From the NCBI GenBank assembly GCA_016720685.1, contig JADKKC010000001.1, forward strand, positions 62,001-126,000: 64,000 nt of DNA, in the 5' to 3' direction. Position 1 is the first letter of the stretch, and the number at the start of each line of letters is the position of its first letter. Shown here one piece after another: positions 43,760-54,486 of this stretch. The translations under genes and the position numbers were made by a program. This DNA comes from Zoogloea sp. (GTDB lineage: Bacteria > Pseudomonadota > Gammaproteobacteria > Burkholderiales > Rhodocyclaceae). The notes below the pieces were generated by a model that saw only the letters and a program-made list of their open reading frames with translations, was not told the DNA's origin and searched no databases.

Positions 43760-44233
43760 ATGTACAAAGCCACGCGGGATTTCATCAGGGATCGGCAGCC
43801 GTTTGCCAAATTCGCGGTCAAGCCGGTGGAGGTCCGGCAGCTCGGGGGCGGAGAAGAGGGCAGCCGCTATATGAACGCCCATCGCTGCATAGACCGCGAG
43901 CGGAATATCAAGATCGTCAGCGGATGGCTGGTCAAGCCCTACGACAAGGTGCTGAAGCGAACCGAGATCCTGCAGCACTGGTGGAATGTCGACGCCGGCG
44001 CCAGAACCTATTTCGATGTTTCGCCGCAGCTGGGGCGCGACTGGGAATATGTTCTGGATATGGATATCGCCGAATACGGAATAAGCCATTTCGCCGATCC
44101 GGCAGACAACGTCTGCCACGCCATTCAGATGAGTGACGGAAAATATACGATGGTCGATCGGATTTTCGGCGAGCTGTTCTACAAACCCATCGAAACGCTT
44201 GAAACGACGGCCTTGTTCAAGAAGCCTGTTTAA
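43760..44233 (+). CDS. Conserved-looking protein of unknown function
   Basis: 157 aa from the ATG at 43760; a TTG at 43739 is possible but less likely. No signal or membrane segment. It is rich in aromatic and charged residues, for example ILQHWWNVDAG and RDWEYVLDMDIAEYG. I do not recognise the family. It stands alone between the phasin gene and the penicillin-binding-protein-like gene, with base use like the core genome. Confidence 0.62.
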   Translation: MYKATRDFIRDRQPFAKFAVKPVEVRQLGGGEEGSRYMNAHRCIDRERNIKIVSGWLVKPYDKVLKRTEILQHWWNVDAGARTYFDVSPQLGRDWEYVLDMDIAEYGISHFADPADNVCHAIQMSDGKYTMVDRIFGELFYKPIETLETTALFKKPV

Positions 44234-44482
44234 GACGTTTCTGTTTCCGCAAGGTCGGGTTCTTTCTGCGCTGCGCGCGACGACGCGGCGCTGAAGAGGA
44301 TTGCCCGGCAACTGGCCGCAGGCCTTGGCCAGAAACTGCCGGCAGGCTGGCGCGGGCGAGGCGGGGTGCTGTTTGCCAGGATTGGCAAAGTTTTGGCGGG
44401 CGCACAAAATGCGGGCTTTTGTAGCCACGCTGTTACGCCGAATGCGGGATACTTGCCGCGACGCACCATCGAAAACCTTGCC

Positions 44483-47400
44483 GTGACCCAAGACCAGAAC
44501 ACTGATTCGCCTCCGCCCCTTCCGCCGGCCGCCGGTTTCCTTCGTCGTCAGGGCTGGCCTCTTGGCGGCCTGCTGTTGTTGCTGCTTCTGGGGGCCGGAT
44601 ATCAAATCGCCGACGAAGTGCAGACTTCGCAATTCCAGGCCCGCCATCTTGCAAGCTACGCCGCGGGGCTCAACTTTAACGTGGTGAATGGCGCGAGCGA
44701 CGCCGTGCGCTTTCCGGCACACGGCCCCTTCGACCAGCGCATGGGTTACGCCGAGCTGCCGCGGATCATCGAGCGCCTCGGTACGCGGGGCTACACGCTG
44801 GCGCAGCAGGCGCGCTTCTCCGATGCGCTGATGGAGTACACCGGGCGCGGCTTGTTTGCCCCGTATCACGAGAAAACGCGTGCCGGGCTGGACGTGGACG
44901 ATTGTCGCGGCCAGACGCTGTACCGGTTCCGCTATCCCTACCGGGGCTATGACGACTTTGCTGCCGTGCCGCCGCGGGTGGCGCAGGCGCTGATGTTCAT
45001 CGAAAACCGCGATCTGCTGGACGAATCGCGGCCGATGATGAACCCCGCGGTGGATTGGGTGCGCTTTACGCGTGCGGTGCTGGGCCGGATCGGGCACATG
45101 GTCAGCGACGATTTCGACGCGCCGGGCGGCAGCACCCTGGCCACCCAGATCGAGAAATTCCGCCATTCGCCCGACGGCGTAACCCACAACGCGCGGGAGA
45201 AGCTGCGCCAGATGATGTCCGCCAGCGTGCGGGCCTACCAGGATGGCGAGCAGACCCTGCCGGCGCGGCGTCGGCTGTTGCTGGATTACCTGAATACCGT
45301 GCCCCTGTCGGCGGCGCCGGGCCATGGCGAGGTCAATGGCCTTGGCGACGGGCTGTGGGTATGGTTTGCCGCCGATTTCAGCGAGACGAATGCGCTGCTC
45401 GCGTCGGCCGACGCAAGCGGCCCGAAACTGGCTGCGCAGGGCCGGGCGCTGCACCAGGTCGTGGCGCTGATGATTGCGCACCGTCGTCCGTCCTTTTACC
45501 TGTCGGGCGGAGGCCGCCAAAGGCTCGCGCAATTGTCCGAAAGCTACCTGCGCCTGTTGGCCGAGAACGGCGTGATCAGCCCTCTGCTGCGCGACGCGGC
45601 ACTTTCCGAGCCCCTGACGTTTCGCGACATGGCGGCAAACCCCGCCTTGTTGCCAGCCGACGCGGGCAAGGGCGCAACCGCCATCCGCAACCGGCTGGCG
45701 GGCATGTTCGATGCGTCGCTGTATGAACTCGACCGCTTCGACGCCGACGTTGCCACCACGCTCAACGGAGCGCTGCAAAAAGACGTCAGCGAGTTTCTGG
45801 GGCGTCTTTCCGACCCCGAATTCGCGCGCAAGCAGGGTTTGCTCGGCGATCGCATGCTGGTTCCGGCAAAGCTCGGTGCGGTGCGCTACAGCTTCAACCT
45901 GGTCGAAAGCACATCCAGCGGCAACCGTGTGCGCGTCCAGACCGACACCACCGACCAGCCCCTCGACATCAACGAAGGCAGCAAGCTTGAACTCGGCTCC
46001 ACCGCCAAGCTGCGTGTGCTCACGACTTACCTGGAGATCGTTGCCGAGCTGCACCAGCGCCTTGCCGAAACGCCCCCGGCCGAGTTGCGCCGCATGCAGC
46101 TTGATTCGCGCGATCGCCTGACCCTGTGGGCCGTGCAATACCTCGCGGCGGCGTCGGATCGCAGCCTGCCGGCCATGCTGCAGGCGGCCCTTGAACGCAA
46201 GTATTCCGCCAGCCCCGGCGAAAGCTTCTTTACCGGCGGCGGCGTGCACACCTTCAGCAATTTCCGCGGCGAAGACAACGGCCGCGTGCCCACGGTGCGG
46301 GAGGCGCTGCAGGGCTCGATCAACCTGCCCTTCGTGCGCCTGATGCGCGACGTGGTGCGCTACACCATGTACCACGGGCCGGAAAAGATCTCGCAGGTGC
46401 TCGAAAACGAGGACGATCCCCGGCGCCAGGACTATCTCGCCCGCTTTGCCGATCGCGAGGGGCAGGCCTTTCTGCGCCGCTTCTGGCACAAATACCACGG
46501 CAAGACGCCCGACGAGATGCGCGAGGAGCTTCTTGACGACCTGCGTCCGGGCATGGATCGCGTGGCTGCGGTGTTCCTCTATTTGTCGCCCAAGGCCACG
46601 CCGGCCGAGCTGGGTGCCTTCCTGCGCGAGCGGCTGGATGGCAAGCTGCTGTCCGCCGAGAGCCTCGAAAAGCTCCATGCCCGCAACGCGCCCGAGGCCT
46701 ACGACCTGGCGGATCGCGGCTACGTCGCCCGCGTGCATCCGCTGGAGTTGTGGCTGGTGGGCTACCTTCAGCAAAAGCCCGACGCCACCTGGGCCGACGT
46801 GGTGCAGGCCAGCGTTGACGAGCGCCAGGCGGTTTACCGATGGCTGTTCCGCACCCGCTTCAAGGGCGCCAAGGATTCGCGCATCTACACGATGCTCGAG
46901 ATCGAGGCCTTTCTCGACATTCATCGTCGCTGGGCGCGGGTGGGTTACCCCTTCGGGCATCTCGTACCGTCGTTTGCCACTGCGCTGGGCAGCTCCGGCG
47001 ACCGGCCGGCCGCGCTGGCCGAGCTGATGGGCATCATCTCCAATGACGGCATGCGACTGCCCACGCTGCGCATCGATCACCTGAACTTTGCCGTCGATAC
47101 GCCTTACGAGACGCGCTTTGCCCATCAAAGCACCGAAGGTGAGCGGGTGATGGCGCCCGAAGTTGCGGCGGCCTTGCGCAATGCCCTGTCGGAGGTGGTG
47201 GAGGGTGGCACCGCCCGCCGTCTCTCCGGTGCATTCAAGCTTGCCGATGGCGTGCCACTGGCGCTGGGCGGCAAGACCGGCACCGGCGACAACCGCATCG
47301 TCATCGGTCGGGGCGGCGCCCGGGGCGTGGCGCTTAACCGGACGGCCACCTTCGTGTTCTACATCGGCCCGCGCCATTTCGGCACGCTCACCGCCTACGT

Positions 47401-47524
47401 CATCGGCCCCGAGGCTGCCGGCTACCACTTTACTTCGGCGGTGCCGGTGCAGATATTGAAGGCGATGGGGCCGGTGCTGTTGCCCTATCTCGCACCCAAG
47501 GCCGCCGCAGGCTGCGCCTTGTAA
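44483..47524 (+). CDS. Bifunctional penicillin-binding-protein-like transglycosylase/transpeptidase
   Basis: 1013 aa from the GTG at 44483 (the open frame extends further upstream). One N-terminal membrane anchor (about 25-45). The glycosyltransferase-51 domain shows ALMFIENRDLL (catalytic Glu near 172) and GGSTLATQIEKF. The transpeptidase domain has the SxxK motif in ELGSTAKLR (near 504), an SxN in GSINLPFV and KTG in LGGKTGTGDN (near 930). Large segments between these motifs make it longer than PBP1a/1b (about 800-850 aa). It would polymerise and cross-link peptidoglycan in the periplasm. It stands alone, not in a division cluster. Confidence 0.85.
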   Translation: MTQDQNTDSPPPLPPAAGFLRRQGWPLGGLLLLLLLGAGYQIADEVQTSQFQARHLASYAAGLNFNVVNGASDAVRFPAHGPFDQRMGYAELPRIIERLGTRGYTLAQQARFSDALMEYTGRGLFAPYHEKTRAGLDVDDCRGQTLYRFRYPYRGYDDFAAVPPRVAQALMFIENRDLLDESRPMMNPAVDWVRFTRAVLGRIGHMVSDDFDAPGGSTLATQIEKFRHSPDGVTHNAREKLRQMMSASVRAYQDGEQTLPARRRLLLDYLNTVPLSAAPGHGEVNGLGDGLWVWFAADFSETNALLASADASGPKLAAQGRALHQVVALMIAHRRPSFYLSGGGRQRLAQLSESYLRLLAENGVISPLLRDAALSEPLTFRDMAANPALLPADAGKGATAIRNRLAGMFDASLYELDRFDADVATTLNGALQKDVSEFLGRLSDPEFARKQGLLGDRMLVPAKLGAVRYSFNLVESTSSGNRVRVQTDTTDQPLDINEGSKLELGSTAKLRVLTTYLEIVAELHQRLAETPPAELRRMQLDSRDRLTLWAVQYLAAASDRSLPAMLQAALERKYSASPGESFFTGGGVHTFSNFRGEDNGRVPTVREALQGSINLPFVRLMRDVVRYTMYHGPEKISQVLENEDDPRRQDYLARFADREGQAFLRRFWHKYHGKTPDEMREELLDDLRPGMDRVAAVFLYLSPKATPAELGAFLRERLDGKLLSAESLEKLHARNAPEAYDLADRGYVARVHPLELWLVGYLQQKPDATWADVVQASVDERQAVYRWLFRTRFKGAKDSRIYTMLEIEAFLDIHRRWARVGYPFGHLVPSFATALGSSGDRPAALAELMGIISNDGMRLPTLRIDHLNFAVDTPYETRFAHQSTEGERVMAPEVAAALRNALSEVVEGGTARRLSGAFKLADGVPLALGGKTGTGDNRIVIGRGGARGVALNRTATFVFYIGPRHFGTLTAYVIGPEAAGYHFTSAVPVQILKAMGPVLLPYLAPKAAAGCAL

Positions 47525-47594
47525 CCGTCGGCGGTGCCGGCGGATGAAGTGCCGGAACGCCGGCCGCCATCCACATTTTCACGAGAACGCCTTC

Positions 47595-48368
47595 ATGCTG
47601 TTGATCGACATCGCCGACAACATCGGCACCGTCACCCTCGACCGCGACCACCGGCGCAATGCGCTGTGCGAGGAAATGGTCCTCGCCTTTGCGGCGGCGC
47701 TGGAATCCTTCCGTTCGGCGGGCGTGCGCTGCGTGGTCCTGCGCGCAAGGGCCGGCAGCAAGGTCTGGTCGGCTGGCCACGACATCGACGAGCTGCCCGC
47801 CGCCGGCCTTGATCCGCTGGCCTGGCGCGACCCCCTGCGCAAGCTGATTCGCGATATCGAAACCTTTGCTGCGCCGGTGATTGCGATGATCGAGGGCAGC
47901 GTATGGGGCGGCGCCTGCGAAACGGTGTTTGCCTGCGACCTCATCCTGGCGGCCGACGACGCCACCTTTGCGGCAACGCCGGCCCGGCTCAACGTGCCTT
48001 ACAACGTGGGCGGCCTGCTCACTTTTCTCAACGCCGCCTCGCTTAATCTCGCCAAGGAGATGTTGTTCACCGCCGACCCGATTTCTGCCCAGCGCCTGTG
48101 CAGCCTCGGCGTCATCAACAGGGTGGTCGATAAGGCCGAGCTGGAGGAAGTCACCTACGCCATGGCGCGTCGCATTGTTGCCAACGCGCCGCTTTCCATC
48201 TCGGTGATGAAGGAGCAGCTGCGCATCCTGGCCGGTGCCCACACCATGTCGCCCGAAGACTTCGAGCGTATCCAGGGCCTGCGCCGGGTGGTGTACAACA
48301 GCCGTGACTACGCCGAAGGCGTGCAGGCCTTCCGGGAGAAGCGCCCGCCCGTGTTCAAGGGCGAGTAA
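47595..48368 (+). CDS. scpB: Methylmalonyl-CoA decarboxylase (ScpB-like, enoyl-CoA hydratase family)
   Basis: 257 aa crotonase-fold protein. Closely follows E. coli ScpB (YgfG) along its length: SKVWSAGHDIDELPAAG, MIEGSVWGGACE, LNVPYNVGG, and the end segment AHTMSPEDFERIQGLRR. ScpB converts methylmalonyl-CoA to propionyl-CoA. It is not in an scp operon here; no mutase or transferase gene is adjacent. A hairpin at 48425-48460 follows. Confidence 0.87.
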   Translation: MLLIDIADNIGTVTLDRDHRRNALCEEMVLAFAAALESFRSAGVRCVVLRARAGSKVWSAGHDIDELPAAGLDPLAWRDPLRKLIRDIETFAAPVIAMIEGSVWGGACETVFACDLILAADDATFAATPARLNVPYNVGGLLTFLNAASLNLAKEMLFTADPISAQRLCSLGVINRVVDKAELEEVTYAMARRIVANAPLSISVMKEQLRILAGAHTMSPEDFERIQGLRRVVYNSRDYAEGVQAFREKRPPVFKGE

Positions 48369-48424
48369 GGTCGCAGGCTGATGCTTTGCAGATAAGCCGT
48401 CGCCGCCCCGTACCCGCGACACAA

Positions 48425-48460
48425 AACAGGGGCGACAGCGCAGACCTGTCGTCCCTGTTT
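48425..48460 (+). terminator. Hairpin between scpB and hemA
   Basis: AACAGGGGCGACAG pairs with CTGTCGTCCCTGTT (one mismatch) around a CGCAGAC loop and is followed by TTCCGTT. It probably ends scpB transcription and lies just before the hemA promoter. Confidence 0.65.
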
Positions 48461-48476
48461 CCGTTAAAACAGCGGG

Positions 48477-48485
48477 TGATATAAT
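48477..48485 (+). promoter_or_regulatory. hemA promoter, extended -10
   Basis: TGATATAAT gives a perfect TATAAT (48480-48485) with the TGn extension. No good -35 is found, as is usual for extended -10 promoters. The start codon is 39 bases downstream. Confidence 0.7.
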
Positions 48486-48523
48486 CGCCGGCTGAAAAAT
48501 TGCGCCCTCACCCGGTGCCGCGC

Positions 48524-49765
48524 ATGCAACTCTTCGCCCTTGGCCTCAACCATCACACTGCGCCTGTCTCGATTCGGGAACAGGTGGCTTTCCAGCCTGA
48601 GCGCCTCGTTCAGGCTCTGGGTGATCTCGTGCGTGTCAAGCCGGTGAAGGAAGCCGCGATCATCTCCACCTGCAATCGCACCGAACTGTACTTCGCAACC
48701 GAAGAGCCCCAGTACGCGGCCGACTGGTTCGCCGAATACCACCGTATGGCGCTGCACGATCTGGCGCCCTACCTCTACACCTTTCCCCAGCGTGACGCCG
48801 TGCGCCACGTCTTTCGCGTGGCCAGCGGGCTGGACTCGATGGTCATCGGCGAGCCGCAGATCCTTGGCCAGGTCAAGGATGCAGTGCGCCAGGCCGAGCA
48901 GGCCGGCACGCTCGGCACCACCCTGCACAAGCTCTTCCAGCGCACCTTCTCGGTAGCGAAGGAGGTGCGCTCGACCACTGCCATCGGCGCCAACACGGTG
49001 TCGATGGCGGCGGCTGCGGTGCATCTGTCGGAGCGGATTTTCGAGCGGGTGAGCGAGCAGCGGGTGCTCTTCGTGGGCGCCGGCGAAATGATCGAGCTGT
49101 GCGCCGCCCACTTCGGTGGCGAGCAGCCGAAGAAAATGACCATCGCCAACCGCACGCCGGCCCGCGCCAAGGCCCTGGCCGAGCGCTTCAGCGCTGATGT
49201 GCTGCGTCTCGACCAGGTGGCCGAGTCGCTCGCGGCCTACGACATCGTGGTTTCCTGCACCGGCAGCCCGCTGCCCATCGTCGGGCTCGGCATGGTCGAG
49301 CGTGCGCTCAAGGCGCGCCGCCACCGCCCGATGGTGATGGTCGACCTGGCGGTGCCGCGGGACATCGAGCCCGAGGTTGCCGCGCTGGGCGACGTCTTCC
49401 TGTACACCGTCGATGATCTCGCCAAGGTTGTCGATTCCGGCCTCGAATCCCGCCACGCGGCAGTGATCGAGGCCGAAGGCATCATCGACGAGCGGGTCGA
49501 CGGCTTTCTTCACTGGCTCGACAGCCGCGGCACGGTGCCGACCATTCGCGCCCTGCGCGAACATGCCGACCACCTGCGCCAGGCTGAAGTGGAGCGCGCG
49601 GTGCGCCTGCTGGCCAAGGGCGAAGATCCCCACAAGGTCATCGAGGCCCTCAGCCACGGCCTGACCAACAAGCTCATCCACGGGCCGACCCGCTTTCTCA
49701 ACGACGCCGATGGCGAAGGCGCCGATCTGGTGCAGCGCCTCTTCAACCTCCACAAAGATCACTAG
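48524..49765 (+). CDS. hemA: Glutamyl-tRNA reductase HemA
   Basis: 413 aa, full length. ATG at 48524 gives the canonical MQLFALGLNHHTAPVSIREQ. The catalytic cysteine is Cys50 in ISTCNRTELY, and the NADPH-binding GAGEMIEL and C-terminal dimerisation helix are present. It makes glutamate-1-semialdehyde, the first step of tetrapyrrole synthesis. It is followed by prfA and prmC, an arrangement common in proteobacteria. Confidence 0.97.
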   Translation: MQLFALGLNHHTAPVSIREQVAFQPERLVQALGDLVRVKPVKEAAIISTCNRTELYFATEEPQYAADWFAEYHRMALHDLAPYLYTFPQRDAVRHVFRVASGLDSMVIGEPQILGQVKDAVRQAEQAGTLGTTLHKLFQRTFSVAKEVRSTTAIGANTVSMAAAAVHLSERIFERVSEQRVLFVGAGEMIELCAAHFGGEQPKKMTIANRTPARAKALAERFSADVLRLDQVAESLAAYDIVVSCTGSPLPIVGLGMVERALKARRHRPMVMVDLAVPRDIEPEVAALGDVFLYTVDDLAKVVDSGLESRHAAVIEAEGIIDERVDGFLHWLDSRGTVPTIRALREHADHLRQAEVERAVRLLAKGEDPHKVIEALSHGLTNKLIHGPTRFLNDADGEGADLVQRLFNLHKDH

Positions 49766-49816
49766 CCCACGCCGGGCGCGGTGTTTTTCACGCCTGCGTC
49801 CGCGGGCCCTCCACCC

Positions 49817-50894
<1,078 letters not shown>

Positions 50895-50902
<8 letters not shown>

Positions 50903-51728
50903 TCTGCCGACGAGCGTCGGCGCCGCCCTCGCGCTGGCGCGCGGACGCCTGCCGGCCAGCGAGGCGCGGCTCTTGCTGCGTGAAATCCTCGGCTGCACGG
51001 CGGCCCAGATTGCGGCCTATCCCGAGCGCGCGCTGGCTGCCGGGCAGGCCGGGCGTTTCGTCGAGCTGCTGACGCGCCGCGTCGCCGGCGAGCCGGTGGC
51101 CTATCTGCTCGGCGAGCGCGAGTTCTACGGGCGCCGCTTCGGCGTGTCGCCCGCGGTGCTGATTCCGCGTCCGGAAACCGAACTGGTCGTCGATCTTGTG
51201 CTGGCGCGCGTTGCGCCCGGCAGCGCGCCGGCCATCCTTGATCTGGGCACCGGCAGCGGCGCTCTGGCGGTCACGCTGGCCCTCGAAGTTCCGGCAGCGC
51301 AGGTGACGGCGGTGGATTTTTCGGCCTCTGCGCTCAGCGTTGCCCGCGCCAACGCCGCTGCGCTCGCTGCGTCGGTGCGCTTTGTCGAGAGTGACTGGTT
51401 TGCGGCGCTGGATACGGCGGCAGGTTTCGATTTCATCGTCAGCAACCCGCCCTACATCGCCGAGAACGACCCGCACCTGGCCCAGGGTGATGTGCGCTTC
51501 GAGCCGGCAACGGCGCTGGCTTCGGGTCCGGCGGGCCTCGATGACCTGCGCCGCATCACCGCCGCTGCGCCGGGTTTTCTTGCGGCCGGTGGTTGGCTGA
51601 TGATGGAGCACGGCTACGATCAGGCCGCGGCGGTGCGGGCTCTGCTCGTTGCCGCAGGCTTTGTCGAGGTGGCTTCGGCGCAGGATCTGGCCGGTATCGA
51701 ACGGATCAGCTTTGGTCGTCGCCCTTGA
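50895..51728 (+). CDS. prmC: Release-factor glutamine methyltransferase PrmC
   Basis: 277 aa. The N-terminal helical domain binds the release factor. The SAM-binding motif ILDLGTGSGALAVTLA and the catalytic SNPPYIAEND are both intact. It methylates the GGQ glutamine of RF1/RF2. ATG at 50895 overlaps the prfA stop, so expression is coupled to its substrate. Confidence 0.96.
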
Positions 51729-51790
51729 CGGCAGTGGCTGGCAAGCCTAGACTTTCCCGACTGAATTGCTCAACTATTTGCGAGATCACG

Positions 51791-52105
51791 ATGGACGTTC
51801 AAAAAATCATTCACGAACAAGTCACCACCCACCCGGTCGTGCTGTACATGAAAGGCAGCCCGGCCATGCCGCGTTGCGGTTTTTCCGCTACTGCGGTCCA
51901 GATTCTGCAGGCTTGCGGCGCTGGTGAAGTCTTTGCGGTGGATGTGCTGGCCGACGAGGGTATCCGCCAGGGCATCAAGGAATACGCCAACTGGCCGACC
52001 ATTCCGCAGCTCTACATCAAGGGCGAGTTTGTCGGCGGGTCCGACATCATGCGCGAGATGTACGAGTCCGGCGAACTGAAGCAGCTGATTGCCGATCTGG
52101 CCTGA
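51791..52105 (+). CDS. grxD: Monothiol glutaredoxin GrxD
   Basis: 104 aa with the CGFS active site (Cys29-Ser32 in MPRCGFSAT) and the glutathione-binding WPTIPQLYI. CGFS glutaredoxins bind and transfer Fe-S clusters as homodimers or with BolA. It is the last gene of the hemA-prfA-prmC-grxD run. A bidirectional terminator follows. Confidence 0.95.
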   Translation: MDVQKIIHEQVTTHPVVLYMKGSPAMPRCGFSATAVQILQACGAGEVFAVDVLADEGIRQGIKEYANWPTIPQLYIKGEFVGGSDIMREMYESGELKQLIADLA

Positions 52106-52121
52106 AGCTGTGCGGTTCCGG

Positions 52122-52150
52122 AAAAAAAGCGGCTCAGGCCGCTTTTTTTG
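52122..52150. terminator. Bidirectional terminator between grxD and the nucleotidyltransferase gene
   Basis: AAAAAAAGCGGC-TCAG-GCCGCTTTTTTT works on both strands. The stop codon of the minus-strand nucleotidyltransferase gene lies in its loop. Confidence 0.92.
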
Positions 52151-53246
52151 CGCCCGGCTTTTCGTGGGACTTGTCGTCTGACAGCGGTTTGGTGAGCGCT
52201 GCCGGCGGAAAAAGCGCCTTGTGGGCCAGGTGATAGGCCAGCAGGTGAGGCGGCATGCGCAGCCAGTGGGCGCGGATGTAGAGGCTTTTGCGGGCGAGGG
52301 GTGAAAGGATGTCGGCGGTGCTCGGGTGTTGCGGGCGCAGCACGCGGGAATAGATCGCGTCGAGCATGCGCTGGCCCGGCCCGCCTGCGCCAAGGCAGTC
52401 GAGGCCGGCCGGCACCGGGGTGCCGAGCACGCGGCAGGTGTAGCGCAGGGCGAGGCGCAGCGGGCCTTCCAGCCCGAGTTGCCGGGCTCGCGCAGTAAGT
52501 ACGTCCCAGTTGCCCGGGGTGGTGCCGAGGTGGCGCAGCAGTGCGTCCAGGTCGGTGAGGTCGCGCAGCAGGTTGTCGGGTTCGCCTTCGTGGAACAGGT
52601 GGGTGGCGCTGTGCAGGATCAGGTCGGGCAGGGCGAGGGTGCGCACACCGGGCAGGCCGGGGATCTCGACGCTGGCTTCGACAAGGAGGCGCGGGTCGGG
52701 CTTGAGGCGCGCGGTCGGCGGCAGGATCGTGTGGTGCACATCGAGGGCCGTGCCACGGAAAATGTGTTGCATGGCCGGCAGTTCGTGCATCCAGCGGCGG
52801 TAGTAGCGCTGGTCGTAGGCGTCGAGGGCGGTGCTTTGCCAGCCGGTCATCATCAGTGCCGATTCGGCGTCGCCAAGCTGTTCGCGGGGCACCAGGATGT
52901 CCACGTCGGCAAACAGGCGCCCTTCGGCGGCGGGCAGCCCGGCCGCGACGTAGGCCGCGCCTTTGAGCAGGATCAGCGGAATGCCGGCCGGCGCTAAGGT
53001 TTCGCGCAGAAAACGGACTTCGCGGCGGATCGAGTGATGCTGCTGCCCGGCCATGACGGCGCCGGACAGGAGGTGATTGGCGGGGCGCTGGGGGATATCG
53101 GCGGCCAGTCCGGCGGCCAGCAGGCGGTGGTGGAGCCGGCCGAGCAGGTTGGCGTGACGTGCCTGCCGAACCAGCAGATCCCACTCGTGTGCCTGGAGCC
53201 GCCGGATTTCGTCCGGCTGGCGGAATACCTGGACCAGCAGGCTCAT
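52134..53246 (-). CDS. Nucleotidyltransferase-family protein of the HPr-rel-A cassette
   Basis: 370 aa, member of the uncharacterised NTP_transf_5-type family. LLKGAAYVAAG followed by RLFADVDILVPR gives the glycine and paired aspartates (about Asp114 and Asp116) of the polymerase-beta nucleotidyltransferase fold. The C-terminal half is helical with a Lys/Ala-rich tail. It overlaps the HprK-related kinase gene by 4 bases, so both belong to one unit. The target is unknown; nucleotidylation of a protein, peptide or small molecule is possible. Confidence 0.82.
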   Translation of the reverse strand: MSLLVQVFRQPDEIRRLQAHEWDLLVRQARHANLLGRLHHRLLAAGLAADIPQRPANHLLSGAVMAGQQHHSIRREVRFLRETLAPAGIPLILLKGAAYVAAGLPAAEGRLFADVDILVPREQLGDAESALMMTGWQSTALDAYDQRYYRRWMHELPAMQHIFRGTALDVHHTILPPTARLKPDPRLLVEASVEIPGLPGVRTLALPDLILHSATHLFHEGEPDNLLRDLTDLDALLRHLGTTPGNWDVLTARARQLGLEGPLRLALRYTCRVLGTPVPAGLDCLGAGGPGQRMLDAIYSRVLRPQHPSTADILSPLARKSLYIRAHWLRMPPHLLAYHLAHKALFPPAALTKPLSDDKSHEKPGAKKAA

Positions 53247-54169
53247 CGGGCTGCGCTTTCCGCTTCTGCGGCCAGGCGATCGAACACCGCAATGGCGTCG
53301 TCGAGCCGGCTGTATTCGAAGCCGTAGCTCTGGCAGCTGTCCACCATGCGGCCCACCGCTTCGAAGCCCTGCGCGCCGAGGATGTGGTAGTTCATGGCGT
53401 TGTCGGCGATCTGCAGGAAGGCGTTGCCGCTGCCCATCGGGGTGAGGGTGGCGTCAGTGCCGGCGCGATAGCGGGGCAGGATCATCCAGGTGGGCGTGGC
53501 TGGCGCGTCGACGGCTTCGACGCTGGCGGCGGTCGGGGCCATCAGGGCCACCGTGCCCTTGGTGGTGTCATGCACGGGCCGGGTCAGGAAGGCGTCGGGC
53601 GCGTAGGCGCGGATGATGTCGATCGAGGCGTTCTTGAGGTTTACCGGCCGGGCGAGGCCCATGACCTGGCCGGTTTCGAGGCTGATCAGGGTGAGTTCGT
53701 CCGACAGCAGACGCCAGCCGCGGTTGACCAGCGCGGCGCACAGGGTGCTTTTGCCGGAGCCCGGCGGCGCCGGCAGGATGGCCGCCCGGTTGCCGCGGGC
53801 AACGGCTGCCGCGTGGAGCACCAGGATGTGCTGGCTGTAGGCGGTGACGCACCAGTTGAGGCCCCATTCCAGCATGGGCAGGGCCTGGGCACGGGGAAGC
53901 GGGGTGAAGGGCTCGACGGAATCCACCGAGAACAGCGCCTGCGGGCGCAGCCAGCGCCGCAGGCCGTGTCCGGGCTGGACGGCGATGTGGAAATCGGTGA
54001 AGGCGGAGCTGTCGACCAGCGTGTGGTGGGCGTAGAGCCGGGCGAGTTCGTCGGCAATCTCGCCGATGCCGCTCTGCAGGCGGCAGTTGAACGGCCCGGT
54101 CGCCAGGCGGATGCCGTCTCCGCCGAGTTGCGCACGGAAGTCGGACGGGGAAAGGTCGCGGATTCTCAA
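53243..54169 (-). CDS. HprK-related kinase A
   Basis: 308 aa. P-loop PAPPGSGKSTL near residues 133-142 and a following LLSDELTLI segment resemble the C-terminal kinase domain of HPr kinase/phosphorylase. The N-terminal 100 residues differ from HprK. Such proteins occur with a small PqqD-like protein and a nucleotidyltransferase in what annotation pipelines call the HPr-rel-A system. Its real substrate is not known. It overlaps both neighbours by 4 bases. Confidence 0.85.
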   Translation of the reverse strand: MRIRDLSPSDFRAQLGGDGIRLATGPFNCRLQSGIGEIADELARLYAHHTLVDSSAFTDFHIAVQPGHGLRRWLRPQALFSVDSVEPFTPLPRAQALPMLEWGLNWCVTAYSQHILVLHAAAVARGNRAAILPAPPGSGKSTLCAALVNRGWRLLSDELTLISLETGQVMGLARPVNLKNASIDIIRAYAPDAFLTRPVHDTTKGTVALMAPTAASVEAVDAPATPTWMILPRYRAGTDATLTPMGSGNAFLQIADNAMNYHILGAQGFEAVGRMVDSCQSYGFEYSRLDDAIAVFDRLAAEAESAAR

Positions 54170-54477
54170 GAGGGACGGTGCTGCTCGATCAGGCGGGCCG
54201 CGGCGAGGGCGTCAACGGCTGCGCTGACCGCGAGGCGGCAGTCGTCGGGCGGCGCATCGGGCTCTTCGTGCAGGACGGCGTAAGCGAGATCATCGACCGA
54301 AAGGACGCGGCCGGGGAGCGACAGCTGACCGAGCACGAAGCGGCTGATCGGTGCCAGCAGCAGCGTCTGGCCGGCGGTCGGGTCGAAGCGGACCCAGCCT
54401 TCGTCGACTTCCTTCCAGAGAACGAACTGCAGCCCTTCGAGAAGGGCTGCAGTGGCGACGTAACGCTGTACAGGCAA
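54166..54477 (-). CDS. PqqD-family peptide chaperone of the HPr-rel-A cassette
   Basis: 103 aa, similar to PqqD-type RiPP-recognition proteins: a beta-strand-rich start (WVRFDPTAGQTLLLAPISRFVL) and a helical C-terminal part with AVSAAVDALAAARLIE. PqqD-like proteins bind leader peptides and present them to modifying enzymes. Its presence implies that the kinase or nucleotidyltransferase acts on a peptide or protein. It is 9 bases downstream of the exported-protein gene. Confidence 0.8.
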   Translation of the reverse strand: MPVQRYVATAALLEGLQFVLWKEVDEGWVRFDPTAGQTLLLAPISRFVLGQLSLPGRVLSVDDLAYAVLHEEPDAPPDDCRLAVSAAVDALAAARLIEQHRPS

Positions 54478-54486
54478 AGGCCGGGG

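Noticed and set aside
43757..47428. A 1223-codon open frame on the minus strand opposite the PBP-like gene
   Set aside because: No domain motif; the plus strand has intact GT51, SxxK and KTG motifs.
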